Assembly: GCA_039621445.1 (NCBI GenBank)
Contig: CP154954.1
Span: 62,950,046 to 63,014,045, forward strand
From: Euglena gracilis
Taxonomy: Eukaryota; Euglenida; Euglenophyceae; Euglenales
DNA length: 64,000 nucleotides
Direction: 5' to 3'
Shown here: one piece after another, positions 46,771 through 58,319 of the stretch
How positions within the stretch are numbered: position 1 is the first letter of the stretch
Layout: each line of letters starts with the position of its first letter
Translations under genes and position numbers: made by a program
The notes under the pieces: generated by a model
What the model was told of the DNA's origin: nothing
Database searches by the model: none
What the model saw: only the letters and a program-made list of their open reading frames with translations

Positions 46771-47468
46771 CTGTCATAGGAAAAAACAACATCCGGAAAA
46801 AATAACATCTGGAAAAAATAACATCTGAATAAATAACATCCAGAGAGGCTTGTCAAAAGGCACTTAAAGGTTATCTAGTTCCAGCGCTTCAGTCACCCGG
46901 ACTGCGCCATTGTTTAGGTGGAGGGAGTGCAAGGCATTGCAAAAAAACTGGAGCGCACACCAGACATTTACCTACACCCCCCCCCACGAGCCATTGCCAG
47001 TCTCCCCCCCCCAGGACCCCCACAGGACAGGGTCCTGGGGGGGGAGAACTGGCCATAAATGCCCCCCACACACCCCACACTTGACCAGTGTGGGCTTAAG
47101 GCAGGTGGGAGGGTCGGACTCCCCCCGGTCCAGGAGGGGGGGTCGGGCATATATTGCAATAACTGGGTGATCCCAACACAAACAAATAGCATCTGGTATG
47201 AGAGTATCCAGAGCATAACCCATGAAACGGTACATTCTTTACTTCAAAAAGGCAAGGATTGAATGCAAGCTTGATAGACAGCCTCGTCCTTTGGTAATGA
47301 TTGTCACAGTCGTTCGTGTTCTTCATCCCACATCCTATCCACTTTATACATCTTATCTATTTTCGACTTATTTCTGGAGCAAATGAAGAAAAAATAACAT
47401 CTGACTAAATAACATCTAAAAGCGGCTTAGATGTTATTTTTTCCGGATGTTATTTTTTCCTATGACAG
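46771..47468. mobile_element. 698-bp element with 39-bp inverted ends
   Basis: The ends start CTGTCATAGGAAAAAACAAC on the left and CTGTCATAGGAAAAAATAAC (inverted) on the right, each continuing ATCCGGAAAAAATAACATC, with one mismatch in 39. Further AACATCT repeats lie inside. The interior holds GC-rich 46,960-47,150 with no gene seen. No clear target duplication. Confidence 0.9.
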
Positions 47469-50290
47469 TATGGACCTCACTGGATGGGCCTGCTGAACAA
47501 AAATAATGCGAAGCTCAAATTTTTGGAACCTGGAATTGAAAACCATTCTTTTATTTTTGCCACTGTCCGTTTTCCGACGCTAAACGAAGACATGAATTGC
47601 TACCAAAGGCAGCGGACACTGTCCGTCATCAAATTACCGACGATTGGTCAGAAAAACGGCAGTTTGGAACCACGAGCAAAAAGATGGATCTGAACGAAAT
47701 TGGTTACGTGGAAGAGCTTCGACCACAGACCTTTGGCAACTGGTTTTCAGGAAAGCTGGAAAAGCTGGAAAGCAAAGCCAATCTTCCAAACTTGTTCAGG
47801 AGTTTCCAACGCGAGTGGACGTGCTCAGTTTGCCATTTCCAAAGCTATTCTCCTCTTGAAACTTTGCTGCCACACGCACGGGAAAGGGAGCTTGCAACAA
47901 TCGCTTCGGGTTCCGCCAGGACCAGGTGAATTTATATGTTATTAAAATTATGCTGCACCAAACAAAATTGATCCCCGGGGCTTGCTTGGTGAAGTGTGCC
48001 GCTTGAAGCCAAACTGGGTTGCATTTGTTTAACTGAACAGGACTGTGGCAAAAAGACAGCCACGTGGCGCCGTCTGCCTGATACCTGGTGTGGGGCCTGA
48101 CAGACCTTTGCGGATCTGTTACTCACATTGGCTCTTCAATTTCTCTCGGACTGAGAAACCAAACCAGTGAGCAGCAAACAGTTGGGAGATTCATACAGCA
48201 CACAATTGTTCGCAAGGCTTGCCTTTTCGCACCGTCGACGATTCGCAAGCCGCCGCAATATGGTTGTGGGAGGTGGCGTCGCCAATGACGTTGCCACTGG
48301 TGCTGCCGGCATTCACTACTCGCAGGTGCACACCGAATGGAATGTGGGTCAGCTCAGAGTCCCAGCCGCTCTTGTGTTGTTGAGTTGGCGGAAAAAAAAA
48401 ACTTTCTTTTAACACAAGAGTGCCCAGGATACATCTTTAACCTGTCGACAACAGCGGATATCCACCAGCGCCGACCTGAAATAACCCATTCACACCCCAG
48501 GGTTTGGTATTTGGGCCAAATTAAGAAAATAATTGAGAAAATAGAATTTGCATTTCTGGGGAACCGCTCACAAAGAAAAGAAAACGGAATCTTCACCATT
48601 GAATGAGGTCATCGGAATGACAAACTCAAAACAGCTGGAAAATGCACGAGAAGATGTTCGCCCAGGAAATCGTTATTGACGTTTCTTAATTTTGAAAAAA
48701 ATTTACAACAAATTTTCATTTGTTTTTATCGAAGTGTCTTCTCTGTTCAATGATTTCCCCCACACAGATATTGCCTTCTCTCTCCACTCAGAAACCAGCT
48801 GTGATGTGTCGCAATGCACCACACAGGAAAACGTTGTCGCACGTACGGCGGTAGGTTTGGGTTGCGACCAGGACATTTGCGATTGGATGCCAGTCGCAAC
48901 AACAACACACCAACCGGCAAACCACCAAACTCAACCTCAAATGACAAAAATGCAAATCTCTTTTGGTAAAGAACATCGCGACAAGCACCCAAAGACTTGG
49001 AAAAACGAGGAACGAAAGCACAAAAGAAATCTTCAAGCTGCTCTGTAAATCAGACTTTCCGAAACTGAGCCCACCAAACACCTTTAGGTACCAAATGTAT
49101 TCCTCATATATTATGTCTATTCCTCTCTGACTTATTGAGCTCTTTTCTTCCCAATCGGGGTGGTCCCAGCCCACCCCCCACTGGGAAAACTTTTCTCTGG
49201 TGCTATGTGCCGATGTGGAAAAGAGGTTTTTGACATCTCTTTTCCCCCAATTTTGTTCCCAAAAAAACACAAAAAAGTCCCCAAAATGGACATTTCTGGC
49301 AGGATTTAAGGGTGAAAAAAAACTTTTTGGCACTTTGCACTGGTCACTGGAAGAGTTTGTCCCACTTATCTGGGGCTGCTAGCAAAGCCCCCCGTTTTGA
49401 TTTTGGAATAGCATGGGGTTACTGCATATCCTCAAGCAGCCTGCCCCGGTCTTCATGTCCAGCCTCCTGAAAGAGCAACTTTACCCAAAATTTGTATTAA
49501 CCCCCATCCGTCCAAGCACTGGTCTTGACTGAGGACAGCTCCCCTGGTCCATACCCATTTTCCCAGCGTTAGATAAGAGAGAGGTAGTTACTGGTTGCAC
49601 AAAAAATGGATAAGGCAGCATTAGATTGGAAATGCATTGAGTGTTTTTTCCCCACCAAAAATGGCTTTTAAAGAGGCTCTCTGCCCGATCTGTTTTTGAC
49701 ACACACCGCCACCGGAAAGCAACCTGTCTCGGACCCCCCCCCCCCGCCTGCCTGCCACAGAATAAAATGGGGATCTTCAACCACCACTGTCTAAGCCCAC
49801 AACCCCCACACACCTGTTGTTAATACCCCTTCTGCTGCATTATTTTCCGCTTTTTTTCTGTTACCTCTCTGCCATCAGAGATCCTCGCCCATCCGACCCA
49901 ATTATCACTCAATACTTCGGACTGCACTGCGATATTTCACACCCTATAAATCAGCTTCCCTTTCACCCTCACTTTCGCTCTCCTTCTGTTTTTCACATGG
50001 ATCACAGATGAGGATCCACAGCTGCTGTCAGGGCGTTGTAAATCTTCAGCTGAGGGATTTGTGATTGCAGCCTGGTCAGCGGAAGCATCATTCAATGAAG
50101 CATGATGCACTCCATCTCGTCCAAAGCATGTCATTGTTGTAACGGTGTCATCGCTGATTTTTTTGACGGTCGGCATCGTCTCCGCCTCGGACAAATGTGT
50201 GCTATGAATTTCGACAAAGTGAAGGTGGTCACTGACCAGGAGGGATATGGGTTGGCTCACAGAATTGTTTGAAAGTCACAACGGAAAATA
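47469..50290. other. Non-repetitive interval without an assignable gene
   Basis: Sequence of mixed composition. Plus-strand frames at 47,597-47,929 and 48,200-48,310 are open but lack consistent third-position bias and recognisable domains. A block at 47,675-47,707 (AGCAAAAAGATGGATCTGAA..) is repeated with changes at 50,391-50,423, so part of it may be an old interspersed repeat. Confidence 0.4.
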
Positions 50291-50969
50291 GGATACCGGG
50301 GTTGATGTAATTGATGTTTTTTTTTGCACATAAAATGTTAACCCCGAACCTATTTTAAACAACCACAGATCGCTCTGCTTTGAAGCCACCAGCAAAAAAA
50401 TGTATTTGAACCAAATTGGTTACCGCCAGAGCCTCCTCTAAAGCCTCCGCAGAGGCTCTGTCGGAGGTTACCGGGTTTCGTGGAGTCTCAGGTCAGCAAA
50501 AGCCAGGCTATCAATTATTTCTGGGGGAGCGTCCAACACAAGGAGACATGTAAAATTACAAGGTACTGCTCTCCAGCTTGGCAAAGGGACGACCTCTGAC
50601 GCCAATTGTGCCGAACCCGTCTGAGAATTCCAGCAACTCTACATCACCATTAGTTCAAGGGAATGCCTCCATCATTTTGTTTAATGAACTTCTCTTCAGA
50701 CCAGTCATGGTTCGGTGTCGTTTGTTTTTGTGGCGAGATTTCCTGGATGGACCATTATCATTGGGGACCCTCATCAGAGATGGTCCGTTCTGATTGGGGG
50801 GTTTTTACTCCGATGCTGTGGTGAGTGGCATGCCCCTCCCCGTCGAAATCGAATTTCAACGAAGCAGATGAAATACTACCCTCAAAGGGAAACTCCCTCG
50901 TGTCAGGCCTCTCCCCTGGCACTCTGAGATCATGGGGCCTGGACAGGGTGGTGGAGCACACCTGCAGGG

Positions 50970-51300
50970 TTCTCACCTCGTGCGCTTCCTCTTGCCGGTC
51001 TCCGGCTCGGGGTTTTGACTGCCTGCCCAGGCCTCCTCCCCTGGGGCCTGGGCGGCCCCTTCACTCCTCCCACTCCTCCACTGCGGCGACACTCCTCCCC
51101 CGGCCGCCGTCTTTTCCTCCTTTGCCTTTTCCATCTCCCTTTCCTTTGCTCTTGCCTTTCTCATCGCCTTTGCCTTTGCCACCCTTCCCATGGTGCGGAT
51201 GGCCTGGGTGTGGGCTGGTCCACCACCGCCACCCAGCCTTCGCCCGGCAGAATGTTGAGGATGGCGTCGGGGTGGGCATTGGGAAAGAAAGGCGTCGCCT
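50970..51300 (-). CDS. Candidate exon(s), charged and low-complexity
   Basis: All three minus frames are open. The first part, SSEATPFFPNAHPDAILNIL then PGEGWVAVV, has strong G/C third positions. The later part encodes either KAKAMRKARAKEREMEKAKE, a charged helix ending at GCACGAG|GTGAGA, or a Lys/Gly-rich tail. It probably contains two exons. It lies downstream of the EEP-like exon and may belong to the same gene. Confidence 0.4.
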
Positions 51301-52311
51301 CGGACGAGCGGTTTCTCCTGACTGACAGAGCCACAACAAGGATGAGTGCTTGCAGAATCTTTTTTTTGTTGGCATTATTGGAGAAAAAACGAGGAGGGAA
51401 ATTTTCTTTGGCAAATTTTGAGGAATTTCGAAAACACCATTCAACGCCATTCAACGTGGCTGAAATCTGAGGCCATCTACTGATTGCCCTTGAGAAGAGC
51501 TTTCAAGCGACTGGCAACATGGCAGGTGAACAATGGAATTTAGAAATTGCAATTTGGGTCGAAATATGCAATCTGCAATTTTCAGAGCCCTGTACAGTGT
51601 GGATGAGTTCTGTGGGTATCATTCAAAAGGTCTTTGAGAGAGCTCTCAATTGATATGCTCTATGGCACATGAAGTGTGGGATTTGACAAACCAACATGTC
51701 ACATTTTGGAAAATACGATCGCTGAAAATAAACGTTGTGTGCATTGTGGTTGAATTCTGTGGCCTTCTATCGAAATCCCTTAAGAAGAGCTTTGATCGAG
51801 GAGCAACGTGGAATCAGACATGTGAAAACTTCAATCGGCCGATCGACATGTCCACGAGCCCAAAGGAGCTCAACAATGCTCAAAAATGTTCAAAAACTGG
51901 GTTTTTGGGGGGAAATTTGCCGTGATTCCTTGAACGCCGGTTCGGGCGTGAAGCCAGAGCCCCTAATCCACAGTTTCAACTACTGTGTCCAGAACAACGA
52001 GGAGACAACCCCGACAAGCCCGATGTGGGACTTCTGACAAACACCGACACAGAGTGACGTCGACACAGAGCAACCAATACCAACCAAACCTAGCAAAAAA
52101 AGGCTAAAGTTTAGCCGGGAAAGAGTGCCGGGCCCCTAAACGTGGCCAAAAAAAAGGGCCCAAAGTGGCCAAATAGTGACAAGGGGAGGTTCCGCCGCCT
52201 CCCAAGGCTGGACCTGATTCCAGCCTTAAAATTACCCGCTTTTTTGGCAACCCCCGTCAGTGGGCCACCTTGCGCACCGCCTCTCCACCCCCGCCCGGCG
52301 CCTCCCTGGGC

Positions 52312-52625
52312 GAAGTCCCCCGACACCACGACCGCCTGCACGCCCTGCGCGCACTCCGCGAGGGCGGCCCGCAGGGCCCGGTACGCCGGGGCCCGGTTGC
52401 TCTTGTGCGGCAGGTGGACCGACGCGTGCAACACCCGGGCCGCCGAGGCGGGGCCTGGGCACCACGGGTACCACGGGTGCCAGGGACGTTTGTTGGCCTG
52501 GGTGATGGAGGCGGCAAAGACCCCCCCCCCCAACGCGAGGGTCCCGTGACGCACGGCGGCAATGCTGAGAACCACGGCCCGGTTGTCCGCCGTCGGCACC
52601 CCCAACGCGGCCATCGCCGTCACAC
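52312..52625 (-). CDS. Endonuclease/exonuclease/phosphatase-like exon
   Basis: 314 bp encoding MAALGVPTADNRAVVLSIAA.., RHGTLALGGGVFA, VLHASVHLPHKSNRAPAYRA and AVVVSGDF. The HLPHK strand followed by a helix and then VVxSGDF is the pattern of EEP-superfamily hydrolases, where Asp of GDF(N) binds the metal. Both edges obey the nonconventional rule: CTG plus GTCCG before the exon, and GCC-CAGGGAGGC after GACTTC, where the family's Asn should start the next exon. Catalytic residues outside this exon were not located, so activity and substrate are unknown. Confidence 0.6.
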
Positions 52626-52871
52626 CGGACCAGTTTGGCAAACGGGCAAAAACATGACGACAATTCTGACAATACTCTTTTGCTAGTACGGAGCACCGCG
52701 AAGAAATCAGAACCCACCTCGCGACAGGAACAACACATCGACATACACATCCTGTCGGGTTAGATATGTCTGCATACGGATCCTGTCGGACAATGGGGCA
52801 ACTTGCACAATCTACGTATGTCAGCATTTCATGTCTTGCAAAGCACCTTGGGGGAAAACGTGAGGGTTGAC

Positions 52872-52953
52872 CAGGACTGTACGGGAAGGCCTGGTGGGAG
52901 GGGTCGGACCCCCCCACCCACCACTCGGTTGCGGGGATTCCCGTACAGCCCTG
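52872..52953. mobile_element. Solo 82-bp introner-like MITE with TSD
   Basis: Starts CAGGACTGTACGGGAAGGCC and ends with the inverse of CAGGGCTGTACGGGAATCC. It is flanked by GGGTTGAC (52,864-52,871) and GGGCTGAC (52,954-52,961), 7 of 8 identical. The ends match those of the SAM and GNAT nonconventional introns. It is not inside a clear exon. Confidence 0.85.
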
Positions 52954-53639
52954 GGGCTGACCTTCAATGACTTCCTGCCTCATAATTCGGATACCTCCCC
53001 CCCATGCCCAATGAAAGGGGATGTCTGGGCCGTCTAATTAATGTTTTTTTTTTTGGGCTTGGGGGGTAAACCCGTGATCCGGGAACTTTCGAGGACAGTT
53101 ATCTCATTTCCAAAACAGAACAAATGAAAATGAAAACAAGGACACTGGCATTGCGTCAGTGGTGCCAAGTGCATTGTGGCGAAAGCGCGCCATCACATAT
53201 TTCCCCACGTTGGAGGAGGGAAACTCATTCTTCTCCAGCTCCCAAACATTCTGGTCCCAATATGTCGTCAGATATCAGGCAGGCTTTTTTGAATTCACCC
53301 CGCAAGCGTTGTTCAAAAAAACATATCTGTTTCAAGCTTCCCTGCAATATTTTTATTATATATATTTTAATGTGAAAATAAGACAGGATAAAAACACATA
53401 AAAAATGAAAACTGTTGCATTCATGAAACTAAAAACATCTTCACAATGATGCCACTCCAGATTTTTTTCCAGCTTCAGACAGGATGGACAAAATATGATT
53501 CTCTGCATTTTTATGGAAGAAATTGTGGAAATTGAAAATTGTGGGAAAAAAAGAGTACACCTCTGCGGAATGCAACGTTTGCCAACCTCCAAAGACGAAC
53601 GGATTTGGATAAACCTCAGAAAAGCCTGGGGGTCATACC

Positions 53640-53885
53640 CAATCTTGTAGGTGTAGTGCTGGAACTGACCTGTGAGGTACCTCCGGGTGAGTAAATCGGG
53701 GATGCTGACGGACGGCACCTCAGAGATCGTTGGGTGCCGTGTGCTGCCTGCCCCACCTGGCTTTGGGCAGCGATGCGAAGGGGACTTTTGCACAACGCTG
53801 GCTTCGGCTGACATCACCCGAAGAGGCGCAGGCCACTTCTGGCCGGATATTGGGCGGAAACCAATCAAACCCAAATCCCCCATAA
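53640..53885. other. Coding-like stretch, strand unresolved
   Basis: On the minus strand, VPSVSIPDLLTRRYLT sits between CTGAG and a donor CACAG|GTCAGT, and GDLGLIGFRPISGQKW.. is also open. A plus-strand frame across the same bases is open too. No family recognised. 53,000-53,640 and 53,960-54,360 show nothing beyond short poly-C blocks. Confidence 0.25.
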
Positions 53886-54830
53886 TGAAGGCGGAACACG
53901 GGTTCCCATTTGCACTGGTTCAACACAACGAATGTGAGTGTGATGTGTGTGTAAATTCGATATAAATTTCTGGTGTCAGCAACCTTTCTCTGAGCATTTG
54001 TGACACCACTCTTTTTTTTGTCGAAATGACACAATTCTTTTGTGGTGAGATTCCCAGGAATTCCGCGAACACAAAAGAGCAGCTTCGATTTTTGTGTAAA
54101 ACACTCTTTCGAAAAAATCGCAATCAGGTTTTTTTTAAAAGACCGGGGGGGGGAGGGGGTTGGCACACCCACCCACCCTCTGGGGTGGACCCCCTGGGGC
54201 ACCCCCCCCCCCCGGGTGAGGGGGTCCAGGACTAAAAAAAAAACCCCTGATTGCAATCCTTCCAACACGAAAGAACAGTTTTTTTGGGGCGAAAAGAGAG
54301 CATTTAACTGCTCCTCTTCTTAAAGGGACAAAGGAAAAAGGCCAACGCCAGGCAGCCCCCGAATCCCTAGGCTGGCCCCCATGTCCTTCATCATCTGTGA
54401 TAGGTGCGCGAGCAGAGCCGAGGGCAGGGGGTTTCGGCGTTACCAAAAGCTGTGCGAAGGCCAAACCAGGCTTCTCAAGCAGGACGGTCCTGAAGTAAGA
54501 ACAAAAAAAACCCATCCCAGCACATTCAATAAAAAACTCGACAGGAAAAATGGCCCCCCAAAAGGCTTTCCCGCAAAAAGCCAACCCCTTTTTGCCATAC
54601 TTTGGCGAAAAAGGGTTGACTTTTTGGGGGAAAAAGGGATTTCTGGCATCCTTGAACCACCACCCATCCACCCAAAGCGCCAAAAAAAACATTTTCCGAT
54701 CTTTGAATTTTTGACCCTGTTCGAGCCCCAGACCGGGCGTTTGCCGGCCTTTAGGCGTAAGGGCGGTTCTGGGAGTGACCTCCCATATGGGTCCCAAAAT
54801 GGGTCAAAAAAAACACTCAGCGCCATTGGC

Positions 54831-54921
54831 ACCGTGGAAATACGGGAAGAGGGTGGTAAGGGGTCAACCCCCCCCCCCCCCCCACCACCCTGGCTGTTTG
54901 GCCGATTCCCGTTCTGCCCTG
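54831..54921. mobile_element. Solo 91-bp introner-like MITE with TSD
   Basis: The right end is the inverse of CAGGGCAGAACGGGAATC; the left end ACCGTGGAAATACGGGAAG is a decayed match. Flanks CCATTGGC (54,823-54,830) and CCCTTGGC (54,922-54,929) agree at 7 of 8. Confidence 0.7.
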
Positions 54922-55258
54922 CCCTTGGCAGGTCCGGACCCCCCCCCTCTGGTCCAGGAGTGGGGGGGGGGGGTGGACACCAGCAACATAAACCCAAATT
55001 GCCAAAATTGTCAAAAAAATGGTCCTTAAAGGGCGATCCTTAACAGAAAGTCCTTAAAGCACTTAAGTCCCATCCCTTAAGCACCGCCCTGTTCTGAATT
55101 GGCCCGTGCCACATATGCACAGGGGTTGGTGGTTCACACGGTGAAATATTTGCGCAGCGACAAACCTTCAAAAAAAGAAGCCCAGCGTTCCTTTAATTCG
55201 CACTGTCACCCCTCGAGATGCTTGGATTGATGGAGTGGGGAAGCACGGAGAGGCTTCA

Positions 55259-55351
55259 CAGAGACATTGCCTGGGATTTGGGGCCGGAAACGACAATGAC
55301 GCGCCTTTGCCGACCCACCTTCGGACAGACAACCCACCCATCAGGGTGAGT
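55259..55351 (-). CDS. Candidate terminal exon
   Basis: After GAGACCAG the minus frame reads GLTHPDGWVVCPKVGRQRRV then IVVSGPKSQAMSL and a stop at about 55,259. Third positions are moderately biased. It could end the gene whose exons lie at 55.9-57.1 kb. No family recognised. Confidence 0.4.
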
Positions 55352-55896
55352 CAAGCCCCTGGTCTCCCGGCTGGATAATGCAACTCGACGGTTGATAACA
55401 GGGTTGGCTGGAAACACGTGCAGGAGAAAAAAAGAATTACACCACTCATGAAATGGTTGCCAGTAACTGACAAATGCTGTTGTATGTAGCAAGCAGGGAC
55501 CAAAAAGACTGCCAGTGATTTCGCTTGGGGCAAGTTCAATGGTTTTGGGGGTCCGTGGGGTGGGTCATGTCATCGAATTTAGGCAGAAGAAGCATGGCAA
55601 GTAGACCACTAGCCATGGCCAGCTGCAGCTCCAGTATTTTCAGCCACCTGATTGATTGATTGATTGTGACAGAGCTGGTCCCAGTTTCTCATTCCCGAAA
55701 CAAGATATTTTTTCCACCACTGGTTGCAGCTGTGGCCGCCAGTCACAGCCACGTCCCCAAAATTCTGGGTATTCACCTGACGTTTATCCCAGGCAAAAAA
55801 CCCCCAAAGGTTCTCTTGGGGAGCCCACTTGTGGCCCCCCGACATCCCTCAGTCCCTCCCTCAGTCCCTCCCGTACTCCGACACTCAGCCCTGCAC

Positions 55897-55971
55897 CGAC
55901 CAGTCGACGTTGAACACCCCCACCACGGAGCCGCACATCCCCAGCGTAGCACACGGGGCACGGCACTGCAG
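55897..55971 (-). CDS. Exon of a Cys-rich protein, nonconventional edges
   Basis: 25 codons (LQCRAPCATLGMCGSVVGVF..) with almost all G/C third positions. Upstream: CCCTG then GAGCG. Downstream: GTG-CAGGGCTGAGTGTCGGAG, resembling the introner terminus. Both edges are in phase 0. The family is not recognised. Confidence 0.6.
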
Positions 55972-56172
55972 CGCTCCAGGGATAACAAGGTGGGAGTGGT
56001 GGTGAAAACAGCCTTGATTCTATCAGAGGGTCAGGTTTAGACGAAGAGCTCCAAAGATAGAAAGAACTGAAAGCCACAGCCAGGTTTGCATTTTGGGTAA
56101 AATGTCCCTGCAGATTGACAGATCCAGATCCAAGGGGTCGGGGTCAGGAGTACAACGGTGGGCGGCCTGCAC

Positions 56173-56265
56173 CATGCTGTAGATGGGGCAACACCATCTG
56201 CTGCTGGACCGCTCCGCTTTCATGGACGACGCGCGCAACAGCATTGGACGGGCAGCATTCTTCTG
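56173..56265 (-). CDS. Candidate exon upstream of the Cys-rich exon
   Basis: The frame ARPMLLRASSMKAERSSSRW then CCPIYSM ends before GTG-CAGGCCGCC, a nonconventional 5' end, and joins in phase to the exon at 55,971. The upstream edge is uncertain, beside a GACCGCTCA/TGAGCGGTC hairpin (56,275-56,295). Confidence 0.45.
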
Positions 56266-56304
56266 CTGCAGACAGACCGCTCATACTGAGCGGTCCTTTA
56301 TTAT

Positions 56305-56313
56305 ACATGTATG

Positions 56314-56345
<32 letters not shown>

Positions 56346-56487
56346 TGTATGTATGTATGTATGTATGTATGTATGTATGTATGTATGTATGTATGTATGT
56401 ATGTATGTATGTATGTATGTATGTATGTACGTATGTATGTATGTATGCATGTATGTATGTATGTACGTATATGTATGTATGCATGTC
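56305..56487. repeat. (TATG)n microsatellite
   Basis: About 180 bp of TATG repeats with a few CATG/CGTATG variants, starting directly after a hairpin at 56,275-56,295. Confidence 0.97.
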
Positions 56488-56599
56488 ATTTGCATCAACA
56501 ATTGTTTACTCATCACGTGCAATATCACTGAATACACACACAAACTTCTTCGATGCATGCACCACAAAATGTCCAGGTCCATACCATTGCTTACGGACC

Positions 56600-56905
56600 C
56601 TCGGGGGGGGGGGAAGGGCGGGTTTCCATTTTCAAAAAACCAGTTAGTCACTTTACCCGCTTCCCAACCCCCCTCACTTTGGCTACTCGGCCGAAAATGG
56701 CGAAAATTAAAGGATTTTGGTCAAAAATGCAAAAAAAAATTTCCGGCGACCACTTGGTGGCGGCCACTTTCAGCCAATCCTTGCCGACGCCACCCCCAGG
56801 TGGGTCTGGAGCCAAAAACCAGTCAGTCACTCCAAAATAAATCAAAAACCAGTCAGTCACCCCCCGCTCCCAGGGGTGAGACACACCTTAAGCAATGGCA
56901 TGTTC
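56600..56905 (+). repeat. Dispersed satellite-like half-unit
   Basis: TTTCCATTTTCAAAAAACCAGTTAGTCAC, TTTGGCTACTCGGCCGAAAA, TTTCCGGCGACCACTTGGTG, GAGCCAAAAACCAGTCAGTCACT and CACACCTTAAGCAATGGCATG follow the satellite unit order (each word quoted separately). It is closest to the copy at 57,957-58,270. Confidence 0.8.
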
Positions 56906-57029
56906 AGGACCCAGAAGTTGCATGTTTTTACCTTTTTCAGTAAAATTTCCTTCGTGTGATGCAGAAAAGTGAAGGTGGTTCGACGACAATGAGTTTACAA
57001 CGGCCTGGCAGTGCGGCCTCGCGATGGGC

Positions 57030-57083
57030 CTGTGCCCGGCGCAGCGCCAGGCAGCAGCGAGCCGCAGCCTGGATCAGCGTAGC
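57030..57083 (-). CDS. IQ-motif exon (calmodulin-binding)
   Basis: Minus frame ATLIQAAARCCLALRRAQAH with G/C-rich third positions. IQAAARCCLALRR fits IQxxxRGxxxR with Cys for Gly, a motif that binds calmodulin or myosin light chains. The acceptor GCTGAG|GCTACG is possible, but the frame also continues upstream. The downstream edge lies near 57,030. Parent protein unknown. Confidence 0.5.
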
Positions 57084-57164
57084 CTCAGCATTCAGGCACC
57101 ACATGGTGAGTTGCAATGAGACGGGGTTGGGGGTGTGGCGGGGGGGGGGGACGATGGCACAATT

Positions 57165-57169
57165 TGGTG

Positions 57170-57250
<81 letters not shown>

Positions 57251-57262
57251 GCGTGTGTGTGT
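57165..57262. repeat. (GCGT)n microsatellite
   Basis: Pure GTGC/GCGT tetramer tract ending in GTGTGTGTG. From here to 57,950 no supported gene is seen. Confidence 0.97.
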
Positions 57263-57956
57263 GGCCACCGATGCCACACCAGCTACATATTGGTAGACTT
57301 TGCCGTCCTGCCACATATCCAGTAATGGCATGGTGCAACGGGAAATAAATGATATGGAAAAAGGGTTTATCAAAGCCACAGGGGGGATATATTATTTTGG
57401 TTTACCACGCACCAGAATATCCGCAGAATGGCAAAATCAAGTAACCAGACCAGTTCATGTCACCCTCCTGTCTTTGGCTTTTCGCCCCTGCATTTACTTG
57501 GCATCATCTGTTTCATAGATACCCATGACCTTTCCATCAGAAGCGCAATCTTCTGCAGGGGCACAAAAAGCGTCCCTGAGCGGGGGTGGAATAAGAACTG
57601 GATGCACAGCTCACCCTGCTCCTAAGTTGAAGACGACTCTTGCGCATTGTCCCTCTGACCTTGCTGACCGCGAAGCCAATCACCTACACTCTTTGTACAT
57701 ATGCACTATATGCAGCCCGTCACCTTTGGACGTGCAGGGAGTCACGAGGCGGTTCCCCTTGGGAATCCCCCCCCCCCCAAAATGGCCCAGCAGCGCCTCA
57801 CCTGCTTTGGGTGCTTTTCCGCCGGTTCTCAGGGTCTGCAAGAGCCTTTTTTAGAGTCAAAGGCAGAGGATCCATTGATGACCTTCGCCTCAGGGAACGG
57901 GATGCGCGCACAGGTCAGGGTTAGAACGCTGCCTGCTGGAAATTGTCCGGGTTTGC

Positions 57957-58275
57957 TTTCCGGCCCTGGGGGGGGGGGGGGGCGGTTACTTTCCACTTTC
58001 AAAAAAACCAGTCACCCACTTCCCCCCCCCCTGGGAGGGTCGGTCACTTTGGCCACGTGGCCAAAAATGGCTCAAAACAAATGGACTTTGGCCCCCAAAG
58101 ACCCAAGAAATTCGATTTCGGCGCCGGGCGGCCATTCCTGGCCGACCCCATCCCCCCCGGGGGGGGGCGTCTGGAGCCAAAAAAACAGTCAGTCACTCCG
58201 AAAAAAAAAAAGCCGGTGGGATCCCAGAGGTGGGGGGGGGGGCAGACACACCTTAAGCAATGGTATGGTCTGGGT
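57957..58275 (+). repeat. Dispersed satellite-like half-unit
   Basis: TTTCCACTTTCAAAAAAACC, AGTCACCCACTTCCCC, GGTCGGTCACTTTGGCCA, TTCGGCGCCGGGCGGCCATT, CCTGGCCGACCCC, AGCCAAAAAAACAGTCAGTC and ACACCTTAAGCAATGGTATG reproduce the satellite unit order. Confidence 0.82.
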
Positions 58276-58319
58276 TGCGGACCACACCCCCCAGGGGCAG
58301 GTTGTAAGCTGGAAGGCTT

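Noticed and set aside
47597-47929. Plus-strand 110-codon frame as a gene
   Set aside because: No recognised family, weak third-position bias, and part of it recurs as a diverged repeat at 50.39 kb.
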